Notes: a model not told the origin generated them from the sequence alone. Shown: positions 1 to 6,689, counted from the first letter of the stretch. The stretch: DNA of 17,237 nucleotides from Chloroflexia bacterium (GCA_025924435.1 JAICIL010000063.1:1-17237); one strand, 5' to 3'. Numbers and translations are program-made.

Positions 1-15
1 ACTTGATTGCGCACT

Positions 16-80
16 GGTGGTAGCGGGCTTTCCAGCCTGCCGTCTTGCCGGGGATGCAGGCTGGAAAGCCTGCTGCCACC
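16..80. repeat. Long imperfect hairpin, GGTGG/GCAGGC family
   Basis: Two 25-nt arms (16-40 and 56-80) are inverted complements at 23 of 25 positions around a 15-nt loop. The core reads GGCTTTCCAGCCTGC against its complement. No T-tract follows, so it is not a canonical terminator. A shorter relative lies at 5127-5158 and a degenerate one at 17158-17213, so this is a dispersed repeat family. The rest of 1-175 holds no gene that I can support; 81-160 is a short AT-richer stretch before the first ribosome-binding site. Confidence 0.8.
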
Positions 81-175
81 GAGGAATTACCAGACTAAGT
101 CGTTAATGTTCATAACGGGATATACCTGATTGGTGATTGTTGTTCCGCGCGGCGGGTGCCAAGGAGGATCGCTCG

Positions 176-844
176 ATGTCGGACGCTTCCGCGGATCGCC
201 GCACGATCACCCTGCACCACACCACCGAGCGCACGCTCACTGTACGGGGCGTCGGCGTCGCCACCCTACCGCCGGATATCGCCCGGTTCGATCTCGGCAT
301 CGGCGAGGAGGGGCGGCAGGTGCGCCCGCTCCAGCAGTCGGTCGCGCGGCGGACGGAGGCGGTCCTGTCGGCGATGAAGCGGCGGGGCGTCGCGGAACGC
401 GATCTCCAGACGACGGCGTACACGATCGCCCCGCAGTACGACTACCGGGAAGGCACGCAGACCTTTCGCGGCTACTCCGTCTCCACGGCCATCCGCGTGA
501 CGGTCCGGGCGATTGAGCAGGTTGGCGGCCTCCTCGAAGCGGCGACGGAGGCCGGCGCGACGACGATTGGCCAGATCAGTTTCGGCCTCGCGGACCCCGA
601 ACGGGCGAACCGGCTGGCACGCGCCGAAGCGGTGCGCAACGCCAATGCGAAAGCGGAAGAACTCGCGGCGGCGGTCGGTGCGACGCTTGGCCCGGTCATC
701 ACCATCGGCGACACGACCGACGCGCCGGATGCGCCCCGCCCGATGATGGCGGCGCGTGCGGCCCCGCCTTCTGCGCCGCCGCCCATCCAAACGGGCGAAA
801 CCGCTGTCGCCGCCACGCTGACGATCACCTACGCGCTCCACTGA
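176..844 (+). CDS. SIMPL-domain (DUF541) protein, no signal peptide
   Basis: This is a 222-residue SIMPL/DUF541 protein, the family of BP26/OMP28-type proteins whose biochemical role is poorly defined. The sequence shows the family pattern: an N-terminal strand 'VRGVGVATLPPDIARF', a central 'GYSVSTAIRVTVR' and a C-terminal 'ADPERANRLARAEAVRNA' helix, then a Pro/Ala-rich linker and a last strand ending in TYALH. The ATG at 176 is chosen because AAGGAGG lies at 161-167; an in-frame upstream codon at 137 has no such site. Unlike its paralogue at 962-1747 it has no hydrophobic N-terminus, so the sequence predicts a cytoplasmic protein, odd for this mostly exported family. The two genes look like a tandem duplication. 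The family call is firm; the function is unknown. Confidence 0.88.
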   Translation: MSDASADRRTITLHHTTERTLTVRGVGVATLPPDIARFDLGIGEEGRQVRPLQQSVARRTEAVLSAMKRRGVAERDLQTTAYTIAPQYDYREGTQTFRGYSVSTAIRVTVRAIEQVGGLLEAATEAGATTIGQISFGLADPERANRLARAEAVRNANAKAEELAAAVGATLGPVITIGDTTDAPDAPRPMMAARAAPPSAPPPIQTGETAVAATLTITYALH

Positions 845-876
845 CCGCGCGATGGAACGTTTCGCGGCGCGCGGTC
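843..876 (+). other. Hairpin at the stop codon of the first SIMPL gene
   Basis: A perfect 9-bp stem (843-851 GACCGCGCG with 868-876) with a 16-nt loop begins inside the TGA stop codon. No clear T-run follows (GTTCCTCTC), so it may be a weak terminator, an mRNA 3' stabiliser or chance in GC-rich DNA. Confidence 0.35.
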
Positions 877-961
877 GTTCCTCTCATAGCGAGTGGTCGC
901 ATCGCCCGGTGCGCCGCGCCACCCGCGCTCGTCGCTCGCCGCTCGGCAGGAGGTATGATCC

Positions 962-1747
962 ATGCGTCGCGCATCTCTCGGCCTCGTCGCGGCGACGGCC
1001 GCCCTCGTCCTCGCGCTCGTCGCGGCGACGCTCTCGATCGTCGCGGTCAGCCGCAATCACAGCCAGGCGGTGACGCTCAACCCGACCGGCGTGCCGGACA
1101 AGCGCACCGTCGCGGTGAGCGGCACCGGCGTCGCCACCATCGCGCCGGACCTCGCCCGCTTCAGCGTCGGCGTGCAGGAACAGGGGAAGAATCTCACCGA
1201 GGTGCAGGGCACCGTCGCGAGCGAGACGGACACGATCATCGCCGCGCTCGTCAAGGGCGGGCTGGATCGCACGAAGGATTTGAAGACGAGCGGCTACACC
1301 GTCCAGCCGATCTACGACTACCCGAAGGACAAAGCCCCCGTCGTCAGCGGCTACCGCGTCGCGAACGCGATCAACGCCACGGTGCGCGGCCTGGACACGA
1401 ACCCGAACAAGGTCGGGCCGATCATTGACGCGGCGGTGCAGGCGGGCGCGAACAACATCGGCGGCATCACCTTCGGCCTCGCCGACCCGGAGAAGGCGAA
1501 TCAGGTCGCGCGGCAGGAGGCGATGAAGAACGCGCAGGCGAAGGCGGATGCGCTCGCCCAGGCGGGCGGCGCGAAACTCGGCATGGTGCTCACTGTCAGC
1601 GACCAGACGGCCACACCGCCCGCGCCGCGCGAGATCCCCGTCGCAGCGGCCGCCCCCGCATCCGGCGCCGCCCCGCCGCCCACGCAGATCCAGCCCGGCG
1701 AAACGACCGTCACCGTCACCGTGAACGTCACCTACGCCTTGCAGTAG
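962..1747 (+). CDS. Membrane-anchored or secreted SIMPL-domain (DUF541) protein
   Basis: This 261-residue protein is the second SIMPL/DUF541 copy. Residues 5-29 form a hydrophobic stretch (LGLVAATAALVLALVAATLSI) acting as a signal anchor or signal peptide, so the domain is expected outside the membrane. The domain repeats the paralogue's landmarks: 'VSGTGVATIAPDLARFSVGV', 'GYRVANAINATVRGLD', 'FGLADPEKANQVARQEAM', a Pro/Ala linker and a final strand ending TYALQ. The ATG at 962 has AGGAGG at 948-953. It lies 117 bp after the first copy with no promoter that I can recognise between them, so co-transcription is plausible. The family is often linked to envelope or oxidative stress, but nothing here specifies a substrate. 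Confidence 0.9.
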   Translation: MRRASLGLVAATAALVLALVAATLSIVAVSRNHSQAVTLNPTGVPDKRTVAVSGTGVATIAPDLARFSVGVQEQGKNLTEVQGTVASETDTIIAALVKGGLDRTKDLKTSGYTVQPIYDYPKDKAPVVSGYRVANAINATVRGLDTNPNKVGPIIDAAVQAGANNIGGITFGLADPEKANQVARQEAMKNAQAKADALAQAGGAKLGMVLTVSDQTATPPAPREIPVAAAAPASGAAPPPTQIQPGETTVTVTVNVTYALQ

Positions 1748-1889
1748 TGCCGTAGGCGACGATGATCCTCTCTTGTGCGGCCGTCCGTTTTGCGAACGGC
1801 TCTCCGCCCTATTCCCGTGTCTGCCGTGATCCGTCGCACCTGAATCCCTTTTTCGCTATGCTACCCTACGGTCAGAGGGGGAGCACAGC

Positions 1890-4103
1890 ATGAGCATCGG
1901 CGATTGGCTATCCGTTCCGTATATCATATTGCGCGGACAGGATTGGGAATACGGAGAGGTCGTTGCACGGTTCGGCCCGTTCCGCGTACATCGCACTGCG
2001 TTTGTGCTGCGCAGTGGTCGCCGGAAAGCGGCGGGATGCGCGGTCATTTTCGGGGAACTGGCGGTTCCGCTGCGTATCTCCTTCTGGAAAGAGAACCGAG
2101 ATAGGGTCCTCAATCGGCTCGGCTGCATTCGCGTTGGCGAATTGAGTCCGTGCGAGGAGCGCGTGACGGTCGTTGATGTCTACCAGCAGGTGCGGCGATG
2201 GCTGCGCTCTGGCGAGACGATGATCGCGTTCTACCGTGAAGCCCATCGTGGAGAGGACTTTCGCCTCGCGGCCGCCCGACGGGAAATCCAGAGCCAATCT
2301 GTTCGGGAGGGGCTGCAAACGTTGCGCGCGGAATATTCGTCTGAACTGGCCGGGGTTGACGAGGACGAAGCGGCACGAGCAAAAGAAGATCGGCAACAGC
2401 GGCGACTCGGACGATGGCTGCGACGGGGTTTTTGGGTCATCGAGAAAATCCAGCGACCGATGCAATGGATCGTCCGGCGGCGCCCGATGGAATGGCTCTT
2501 TCGGAAGCAGATCAGCGAAATGAAGGGCAGAACATCCGCCAGGCTGTCGGATAAAGCGGGTGTTGATGAAGATCAGAAACTTATCGTAGCGCTTGATGAG
2601 GCGATCCGCCGCAAGCCCGACGACGCAGCTACGTACCTGAGTCGCGGCGTCGTCTTCTACAACCTCGCGCAATACGAACAGGCGATTGCCGACATGGATG
2701 AGGCGCTTCGCCTGAAACCCGACTATTGGCAGGTATATCTTTGGCGGGGCGGCGCGTATCATAATCTTGAGCAATACGAACAGGCGATTGCCGACTACAC
2801 CGAGGCGATCCGTCTGAAGGTGGGCGATGTGCCGCCATTTTACTGGCGCGGCGTTTGCTATCTTGGCCTCAAGCAATATGAGCGGGCGATTGCCGACTTC
2901 GACGAGGCGATCCGCCATAACCCCAAAGATGCCGCTGCATATAGCGATCGCGGTCGTTGCTACCTGAGCCTTGAACAGGCCGCACGGGCGGTTGCCGATT
3001 ACACCGAGGCGATCCGTCTCAAGCCCGACGACGCGGATGCGTACATCGCGCGCGGCATGTGCTACGGCAACCTCGATCAATACGAGCGGGCGATTGCCGA
3101 CCTCGATACAGGGATCCGTCTCAAGCGCGATGATGCGCGTGCATATTATTGGCGGGGCCATGCCTACCACAGACTCGCGCAATATGAACGGGCAATCACC
3201 GATTACACCGAGGCGATCCGCATCGAGCCTGACAACGCGCGGACGTATTACGCTCGCGGCGTCGCATACCGCGACCTCAAGCAACATGAATCGGCGATTC
3301 GTGACTTTGGAGACGCCATTCGTCTCAAGTCTGACTACGCGGATGCGTACGAGAATCGCGGGGCGATCTCTCTAGATATAGGACAGCATGAGCAGGCGCT
3401 GTCCGACTTCACCGAGATGATCCGCCTCAAGCCCGATGACGCGACGGCATATTATGACTGCGGAATCGTCCATCGTCATCGGAGTAACTACGAGCAGGCG
3501 ATTACCGATTTCTCCGAGGCGATCCGCCTCGAGCCCGATTTTGCGGCCGCGTACCACAATCGCGCCTTTGCCTACGCGAAGCTCGAACAGGATGAGCGGG
3601 CGATTGCTGATCTGACCGAGGCAATCCATCTCAAACCCGGCGATGCGACTGCGTATCGCGCGCGCGGTCGTGCCTACCATAGTCTCCGGCAGAATGAACA
3701 GGCGATTGCCGACTATACCGAGGCGATCCGCCTTGATCCGGATTATGCGGATACGTACCACAATCGCGGCATCGCCCGCGCGAATCTTGAGCAATATGAC
3801 CAGGCGATTCGCGACTTCGATGAGGCGATCCGCCTTGATCCCGATGATGTGGCTGCGTATGTCGCTCGCGGTCGTGCCTACCGCAACATGAAGCAATATG
3901 AGCGGGCAATTGCCGATTATTCTGAGGCGATTCGCCTTAAGCCCGAATATGCGGATGCATATGTCGGGCGCGGCATCGCATACAGCAATCTTGAGCAGTA
4001 TGAGCAGGCGATTACCGACTTCGATGAGGCGATCCGTCTGAATCCCGACAATGACGCTGCACACCGCCGTCGCGCCATTGCCTACCGCGCTCAAGGCGGT
4101 TAA
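1890..4103 (+). CDS. TPR-repeat protein with about 14 tandem TPRs and an unknown N-terminal domain
   Basis: This is a 737-residue protein. Residues about 243-719 are 14 consecutive 34-residue tetratricopeptide repeats of the form 'YxxRGxAYxxLxQYExAIADYxEAIRLxP', with a half repeat at each end. TPR arrays form superhelical protein-binding scaffolds. Residues 1-240 are not TPR: a mixed segment 'YIILRGQDWEYGEVVARFGPF' followed by a basic, helical, possibly coiled-coil stretch (about 130-225). I do not recognise that domain. There is no signal peptide or clear membrane segment. The start is supported by GGGGGAG just upstream of the ATG. At the DNA level the repeats are 102-bp near-direct repeats, a potential recombination hotspot. 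The next gene starts 2 nt after this stop, so the two are probably co-translated. Confidence 0.92.
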   Translation: MSIGDWLSVPYIILRGQDWEYGEVVARFGPFRVHRTAFVLRSGRRKAAGCAVIFGELAVPLRISFWKENRDRVLNRLGCIRVGELSPCEERVTVVDVYQQVRRWLRSGETMIAFYREAHRGEDFRLAAARREIQSQSVREGLQTLRAEYSSELAGVDEDEAARAKEDRQQRRLGRWLRRGFWVIEKIQRPMQWIVRRRPMEWLFRKQISEMKGRTSARLSDKAGVDEDQKLIVALDEAIRRKPDDAATYLSRGVVFYNLAQYEQAIADMDEALRLKPDYWQVYLWRGGAYHNLEQYEQAIADYTEAIRLKVGDVPPFYWRGVCYLGLKQYERAIADFDEAIRHNPKDAAAYSDRGRCYLSLEQAARAVADYTEAIRLKPDDADAYIARGMCYGNLDQYERAIADLDTGIRLKRDDARAYYWRGHAYHRLAQYERAITDYTEAIRIEPDNARTYYARGVAYRDLKQHESAIRDFGDAIRLKSDYADAYENRGAISLDIGQHEQALSDFTEMIRLKPDDATAYYDCGIVHRHRSNYEQAITDFSEAIRLEPDFAAAYHNRAFAYAKLEQDERAIADLTEAIHLKPGDATAYRARGRAYHSLRQNEQAIADYTEAIRLDPDYADTYHNRGIARANLEQYDQAIRDFDEAIRLDPDDVAAYVARGRAYRNMKQYERAIADYSEAIRLKPEYADAYVGRGIAYSNLEQYEQAITDFDEAIRLNPDNDAAHRRRAIAYRAQGG

Positions 4104-4105
4104 TA

Positions 4106-5026
4106 GTGCCCGCCATCCCCGCTGATTTCGCCCGCGTGACGATTGCGCGCTCCGGGGCGGCGGGCCGCGATTGGCTGGAGCGGCTCCCGGCGATCCTCGA
4201 CGGCTGCGCGGCGCGGTGGGGGCTGACGATTGGGCCGCCGATGACGCCGCTGTCGTACAACTACGTCGCCGCCGCGCGCCGCGCCGACGGCGCGGCGGCG
4301 ATCCTCAAGGTCCATGTGCCGGAGGGCGGTTTCGCCTCGGAGATCGCGGCCCTGCGGCGGTTCGATGGGCGGGGCGTCGCGCGGCTGCTCGCCAGCGACC
4401 CGCATGACACCGCGCTGCTGCTGGAGCGATGCGACCCCGGCACGTCGCTGGCCCGCATCGCCGTCGCGGACGATGAGCGGGCGACATCCATCGCCGCCGC
4501 TGTGATGCGGCGGGCGTGGCGGCCGCTCGCGCCCGACGACGCGTTCCCGACGATGGCGGACTGGAACGGCGATCTGCGGTCGCTGCGGCCCCACTATGGC
4601 GGCGGCACCGGCCCGTTCCCGGTGCGGATCATCGAGGAGGTGGAATCGCTCCTCCCCGCGCTCGCCGCCTCCGCGACCGCGCCCGTCCTGCTGCATGGCG
4701 ACCTGCACTACGACAACATCCTCGCGGCGGGGCGGCAGCCGTGGCTGGCGATTGACCCGAAAGGGCTGGCGGGCGAACCGGCCTACGAGACGGGGGCACT
4801 GTTCTACAATCCGCAGCCGCAATTGCTCGACGCCTCAAATCCAGGGCGCATCCTCGCCCGCCGTGTGGATCAACTCGCCGAGGAACTCGGTCTCGACCGG
4901 GCGCGGGTGCGCGGCTGGGGGATCGTCCGCGCCGTGCTGGCCGCGTGGTGGCACGTCGAGAGTTCCGGGCAGGTCTGGCCGGAAGCCCTCGCTTGCGCCG
5001 GGTTGCTCGCGGCACTCGAAGATTAA
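4106..5026 (+). CDS. Aminoglycoside/hydroxyurea-type phosphotransferase, APH(6)-like kinase
   Basis: This is a 306-residue kinase of the APH_6_hur type, which includes streptomycin 6-phosphotransferases. Visible motifs are the Brenner catalytic loop HGDLHYDNIL (197-206), the metal-binding IDPKG (216-220) followed by GEPAYETGALFYNP, which is characteristic of this family, and a candidate nucleotide-binding lysine in AAILKVH (about 68). The start is GTG at 4106, two bases after the TPR stop, with AAGGCGG upstream inside the TPR gene, so translational coupling is likely. ATP-dependent phosphorylation of a small hydroxylated molecule follows from the family; the substrate cannot be read from sequence. 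Many such chromosomal genes give no drug resistance, so I do not call it a resistance gene. Confidence 0.87.
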   Translation: MPAIPADFARVTIARSGAAGRDWLERLPAILDGCAARWGLTIGPPMTPLSYNYVAAARRADGAAAILKVHVPEGGFASEIAALRRFDGRGVARLLASDPHDTALLLERCDPGTSLARIAVADDERATSIAAAVMRRAWRPLAPDDAFPTMADWNGDLRSLRPHYGGGTGPFPVRIIEEVESLLPALAASATAPVLLHGDLHYDNILAAGRQPWLAIDPKGLAGEPAYETGALFYNPQPQLLDASNPGRILARRVDQLAEELGLDRARVRGWGIVRAVLAAWWHVESSGQVWPEALACAGLLAALED

Positions 5027-5043
5027 GAGAAGGGTTCAAAACT

Positions 5044-5076
5044 ACCAAGACACCAAGAACACGGAGAACACTAAGG
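5044..5076. repeat. Short A/C-rich reiterated element (ACCAAGA/GAACAC units)
   Basis: The stretch reiterates ACCAAGA, CACCAAGAACAC and GAACAC-like units and is far poorer in G than its surroundings. Similar 'accaagacaccaag' tracts are common intergenic repeats in several GC-rich phyla. It lies just after the kinase stop codon. No coding signal is seen. Confidence 0.45.
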
Positions 5077-5126
5077 GGGAAATAAGAAATACTACCGATC
5101 CCTGCTGCACCGTTCTCATTCATTCC

Positions 5127-5158
5127 GGTGATGGCAGGCCGGAAAGCCTGCCTCCACC
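5127..5158. repeat. Short hairpin of the GGTGG/GCAGGC family
   Basis: Arms 5127-5139 and 5146-5158 pair at 11 of 13 positions around the 6-nt loop CGGAAA. It shares the GCAGGC...GGAAAGCCTGC core with the hairpin at 16-80, so it is a compact member of the same family. It lies in the convergent spacer between the kinase and TetR genes. Confidence 0.65.
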
Positions 5159-5165
5159 ATCCTTC

Positions 5166-5193
5166 TCGTTACTCGTTACTCGCGACTTGCTAC
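5166..5193. repeat. Single-armed tandem heptamer array (TCGTTAC x4)
   Basis: Four consecutive 7-mers read TCGTTAC, TCGTTAC, TCGCGAC, TTGCTAC. The unit is the complement of the GTAACGA heptamer that makes up the hairpin at 16152-16215. Here only one arm is present. It ends 7 bp from the TetR stop codon, consistent with the placement of the other heptamer elements at gene ends. Confidence 0.75.
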
Positions 5194-5199
5194 TTTGGA

Positions 5200-5862
5200 C
5201 TACCGTGTCCAGTCGTCCTTGCGCGCCACGCCCTCGGGGATCGCGCCGTGGAAGATGATATTCAGGCTCTGGCGCATGTAGGCGTCCGCCGCCTCCATGT
5301 CGTTCGTGCGGTACTGCGTGGCGACGCTGACGACGATCAGGTTCGCCACCAACTGCCCGAACTGCCCCGCATTGAGGCTGGAGCGGAAGCGGCCCGCGCG
5401 CTGCCCGTTCGTCGCGACCTTCGCGATCAGTTCGGCGAGCGTGAACGCCTGCGCCGCCCGCCCCGCGCGCTCCACTTCCGGGTTCAGCAACTCGTGCGTG
5501 AGGACGACGACCGCCTCGCCGTGCTCCTCCAAGAGCGAGCGGACTTCGAGCCAGATGCGATAGATGATCCGCTCCGCGATGACCTTCTCGGCGATCTGCT
5601 CCTCCACCTGCGCGGTGAGGGCGATCATCAGGTCGCGCCCGAACTCGACAATCACCGCCTCTTTGTAGCCGAAATAGTTGAAGAAGGTGCCCCGGCTGAC
5701 ATCCGCCGCGTCGGCGATGTCGTCAATCGAGGTGTTGTAGAACCCCTGCGTGTTGAAGAGTTCGACCGCGCGGCTGATGATCGCCGACCGCGTCTGCAGT
5801 TTCTTGCGCTCGCGCAATGAGGGGCGGGGGAATGCCCCGCGTCGTGTGCCCGTCTGATACAT
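5200..5862 (-). CDS. TetR-family transcriptional regulator
   Basis: This is a 220-residue TetR/AcrR-type repressor. The N-terminal helix-turn-helix is unmistakable: residues 23-70 read LQTRSAIISRAVELF...TSIDDIADAADVSRGTFFNYFGYKEAV. The C-terminal ~140 residues form the helical ligand-binding/dimerisation region, whose effector cannot be predicted. The ATG at 5862 is chosen because GAGGAGG lies 7 nt upstream (minus strand). A longer in-frame reading to a GTG at 5976 would run through an intrinsic terminator and is rejected. The gene converges on the kinase gene. Upstream there is no convincing promoter between the start and the terminator at 5922-5966, so expression may depend on read-through of the RNA elements at 5922-6258. 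Its target is unknown; no divergent partner gene lies next to it. Confidence 0.92.
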   Translation of the reverse strand: MYQTGTRRGAFPRPSLRERKKLQTRSAIISRAVELFNTQGFYNTSIDDIADAADVSRGTFFNYFGYKEAVIVEFGRDLMIALTAQVEEQIAEKVIAERIIYRIWLEVRSLLEEHGEAVVVLTHELLNPEVERAGRAAQAFTLAELIAKVATNGQRAGRFRSSLNAGQFGQLVANLIVVSVATQYRTNDMEAADAYMRQSLNIIFHGAIPEGVARKDDWTR

Positions 5863-5878
5863 TCCTTTTCCTCCTCGG

Positions 5879-5912
5879 GCATCGCCGCCGCTGTCGCGGG
5901 GCTGGGCGATGC
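5879..5912 (-). promoter_or_regulatory. Leader hairpin just upstream of the TetR ribosome-binding site
   Basis: A perfect 8-bp stem (5879-5886 with 5905-5912) with an 18-nt loop lies between the terminator at 5922-5966 and the GAGGAGG at 5870-5876. It ends 2 nt before the ribosome-binding site. It could shape access to it; no alternative pairing is proven. Confidence 0.35.
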
Positions 5913-5921
5913 ATGGTGCGT

Positions 5922-5966
5922 AAAAAAAGAACCCCGACCCGCGCTCATCGCGCTCCTGGCCGGGTT
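5922..5966 (-). terminator. Intrinsic terminator of RNA element copy 1
   Basis: On the minus strand the outer stem AACCCGGCC pairs with GGTCGGGGTT with one bulged G, capped by a GCGC/GCGC inner stem, then CTTTTTTT (5929-5922). It lies 60 nt before the TetR start, so read-through would be needed for TetR to be transcribed from upstream. Confidence 0.75.
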
Positions 5967-6026
5967 CACCACTCACTCCCCAAACGCCGAGGTGACCACA
6001 TTACGGGCGTTGGATCATCGCATCCA
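5922..6026 (-). ncRNA. Structured RNA element, copy 1 (TetR-proximal), unrecognised class
   Basis: Read on the minus strand, this copy holds in order: TGGATGCG (6026-6019), a stem CCAACGCC/GGCGTTTGG (6013-6006 with 5988-5980, one bulged base), a 17-nt loop ending GGTCACCTC, the spacer GGAGTGAG, then TGGTGAACCCGGCC leading into a terminator. Compared with copy 2 (6151-6258), the loop, the flanking blocks and the architecture are conserved, while four of eight stem pairs are changed with compensation. TCACC in the loop (5995-5991) can pair with GGTGA (5970-5966) just before the terminator stem, giving a possible pseudoknot. It occupies the leader of the TetR gene. I compared it by memory with SRP RNA, T-box, cobalamin and other riboswitches and found no match. 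Confidence 0.6.
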
Positions 6027-6150
6027 CTATTTTGAACAAGGCCCCTGCACAACGTAAGATGGTGTACGAAAACAGACTACGGATGGATCGCGGCATCGCC
6101 GCTGATCGCGTGCAGGAACGTTCCCCCTTCGTTACCCGGCCCCTCCTTAC

Positions 6151-6190
6151 AAAAAAACCGACCCAAACCGCGCTACGCGGTGGCCGGTTT
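6151..6190 (-). terminator. Intrinsic terminator of RNA element copy 2
   Basis: On the minus strand AAACCGGCC pairs over 9 bp with GGTCGGTTT. An inner perfect 6-bp hairpin ACCGCG-TAG-CGCGGT (6181-6176 with 6172-6167) caps it, and T7 (6157-6151) follows. It is a very strong terminator. Between this point and copy 1 (6027-6150) I see only a GTAAGGAGG-like Shine-Dalgarno string with no suitable start codon. Confidence 0.82.
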
Positions 6191-6196
6191 CACCAT
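6173..6196 (-). other. Possible leader peptide overlapping terminator 2 (MVKPATA)
   Basis: Minus strand: GGGGGAG, then ATG GTG AAA CCG GCC ACC GCG TAG. The TAG stop is exactly the triloop of the inner terminator hairpin. In copy 1 a GTG at 5969 with GGGGA 7 nt upstream begins VNPARS, so the start of a peptide (VxPA) is shared. The start codon lies in the GGTGA that could pair with the loop. This could be a translated attenuator peptide, or the similarity could simply reflect RNA structure. Confidence 0.25.
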
Positions 6197-6264
6197 TTGC
6201 TCCCCCGTACCGAGGTGACCAGATTGCAGGTACGGGTTCAACGCATCCAATACTCTTGCTTGAT

Positions 6265-6293
6265 ACTGTACTGCATGAAAATCATGGTGTCAA
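6265..6293 (-). promoter_or_regulatory. Sigma-70-type promoter for the RNA elements
   Basis: On the minus strand a perfect -35 TTGACA (6293-6288), a 17-bp spacer and a -10 TACAGT (6270-6265, 4/6) precede RNA copy 2. The start would fall near 6258. It is among the best promoter matches in the window, and the region is AT-rich relative to its surroundings. Confidence 0.7.
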
Positions 6294-6352
6294 CTGTTAG
6301 GCTGCACTCGAACCCCTTTTGATACTTCGTTACAGAAACTTTGCGCCGAGAA

Positions 6353-6380
6353 GTTATACAGATTTACCGAGATTTGTCCA
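6353..6380 (-). promoter_or_regulatory. Second, upstream minus-strand promoter candidate
   Basis: Minus strand TGGACA (6380-6375, 5/6), a 16-bp spacer and TATAAC (6358-6353, 5/6). It would transcribe toward the RNA elements and TetR, in tandem with the promoter at 6265-6293. The surrounding 6294-6440 stretch is AT-rich and has no gene; I see no convincing + strand promoter there for the phage-like genes. Confidence 0.45.
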
Positions 6381-6467
6381 TTTTGGCCGCTTTCCGGCTT
6401 TTAAGTACATGAACATTTGTTCGCAACCGAGGGGGTCGGCATGGAGTAGGCGGGCGATCATCGCACA

Positions 6468-6686
6468 TTGCACGCGGAAATCGCGCAACTGCGCGCCATC
6501 ATGCGCGGCATCGCGTCGGACGACGCCCGCGTGATGGCGGTGCTGATCCGCGCGGTCGAGGCGCAGCATGCGCTGGAGCGCGAACCGGAAGCGGAGGGCG
6601 AGCATGCGCTCGCCGCAGTCATCCGCCGGGCACTGGACGCGATGACGCGCGAGGAAGCGGCACAGTGCGCGACCCGACGGGAATGA
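6468..6686 (+). CDS. Small helical protein at the start of the phage-like module
   Basis: A 72-residue, mostly helical, acidic/Arg-rich protein (AQLRAIMRGIASDD...HALEREPEAEGEHALAAVIRRAL). I do not recognise a family. Its position ahead of the terminase large subunit is where small terminase subunits or other packaging-related proteins are often found, but no DNA-binding motif is obvious. The TTG at 6468 is the reported start and has a poor ribosome-binding site; ATG at 6501 is an alternative. A well-placed in-frame ATG at 6441 (with GAGGGGG upstream) reads ATG GAG TAG and is closed after two codons. The gene is plausible but the start is uncertain. Confidence 0.5.
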   Translation: MHAEIAQLRAIMRGIASDDARVMAVLIRAVEAQHALEREPEAEGEHALAAVIRRALDAMTREEAAQCATRRE

Positions 6687-6689
6687 ATA

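Larger units (their letters stand above)
6151..6258 (-). ncRNA. Structured RNA element, copy 2 (promoter-proximal), unrecognised class
   Basis: Minus strand, from about 6258 (roughly 7 nt after the -10 box) to the T-run at 6157-6151. It holds TGGATGCG (6249-6242), a perfect stem CCCGTACC/GGTACGGG (6236-6229 with 6211-6204), a 17-nt loop containing GGTCACCTC, the spacer GGAGCAAA, TGGTGAAACCGGCC and a terminator. The loop TCACC (6218-6214) is complementary to GGTGA (6194-6190). Relative to copy 1, stem pairs 3-6 are all different yet still Watson-Crick, which is strong covariation evidence for a functional RNA. Transcript length would be about 108 nt if terminated. It could be a tandem riboswitch or attenuator for TetR, or two small RNAs. 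Confidence 0.65.

Noticed and set aside
1908..3287. 459-residue antisense open frame under the TPR gene (and 3372-4094)
   Set aside because: Its repetitive product mirrors the TPR codon periodicity; it has no ribosome-binding site and overlaps an evident gene.
4106..5026. Streptomycin-resistance gene
   Set aside because: Family motifs fit APH(6)-type kinases, but substrate specificity cannot be inferred, and the gene is coupled to a TPR gene rather than to resistance or mobility genes.
5863..5976. Longer TetR start (GTG at 5976)
   Set aside because: It would translate through an intrinsic terminator, and the GGGGA is too close to the GTG; the ATG at 5862 has an ideal GAGGAGG and matches the usual TetR N-terminus.
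5922..6258. SRP RNA, T-box, cobalamin or glycine riboswitch
   Set aside because: GGTGAAACCGGCC recalls parts of these, but the GGAA loop of SRP RNA, the T-box AGGGTGGNACCGCG, the B12-box and the glycine aptamer core are all missing.
6032..6322. Plus-strand open frames across the RNA elements
   Set aside because: No ribosome-binding site, no family resemblance, and the DNA is explained by the minus-strand RNA structures.
6316..6467. Plus-strand promoter for the phage-like operon
   Set aside because: The region is AT-rich, but no -35/-10 pair with acceptable matches and spacing was found on the + strand.
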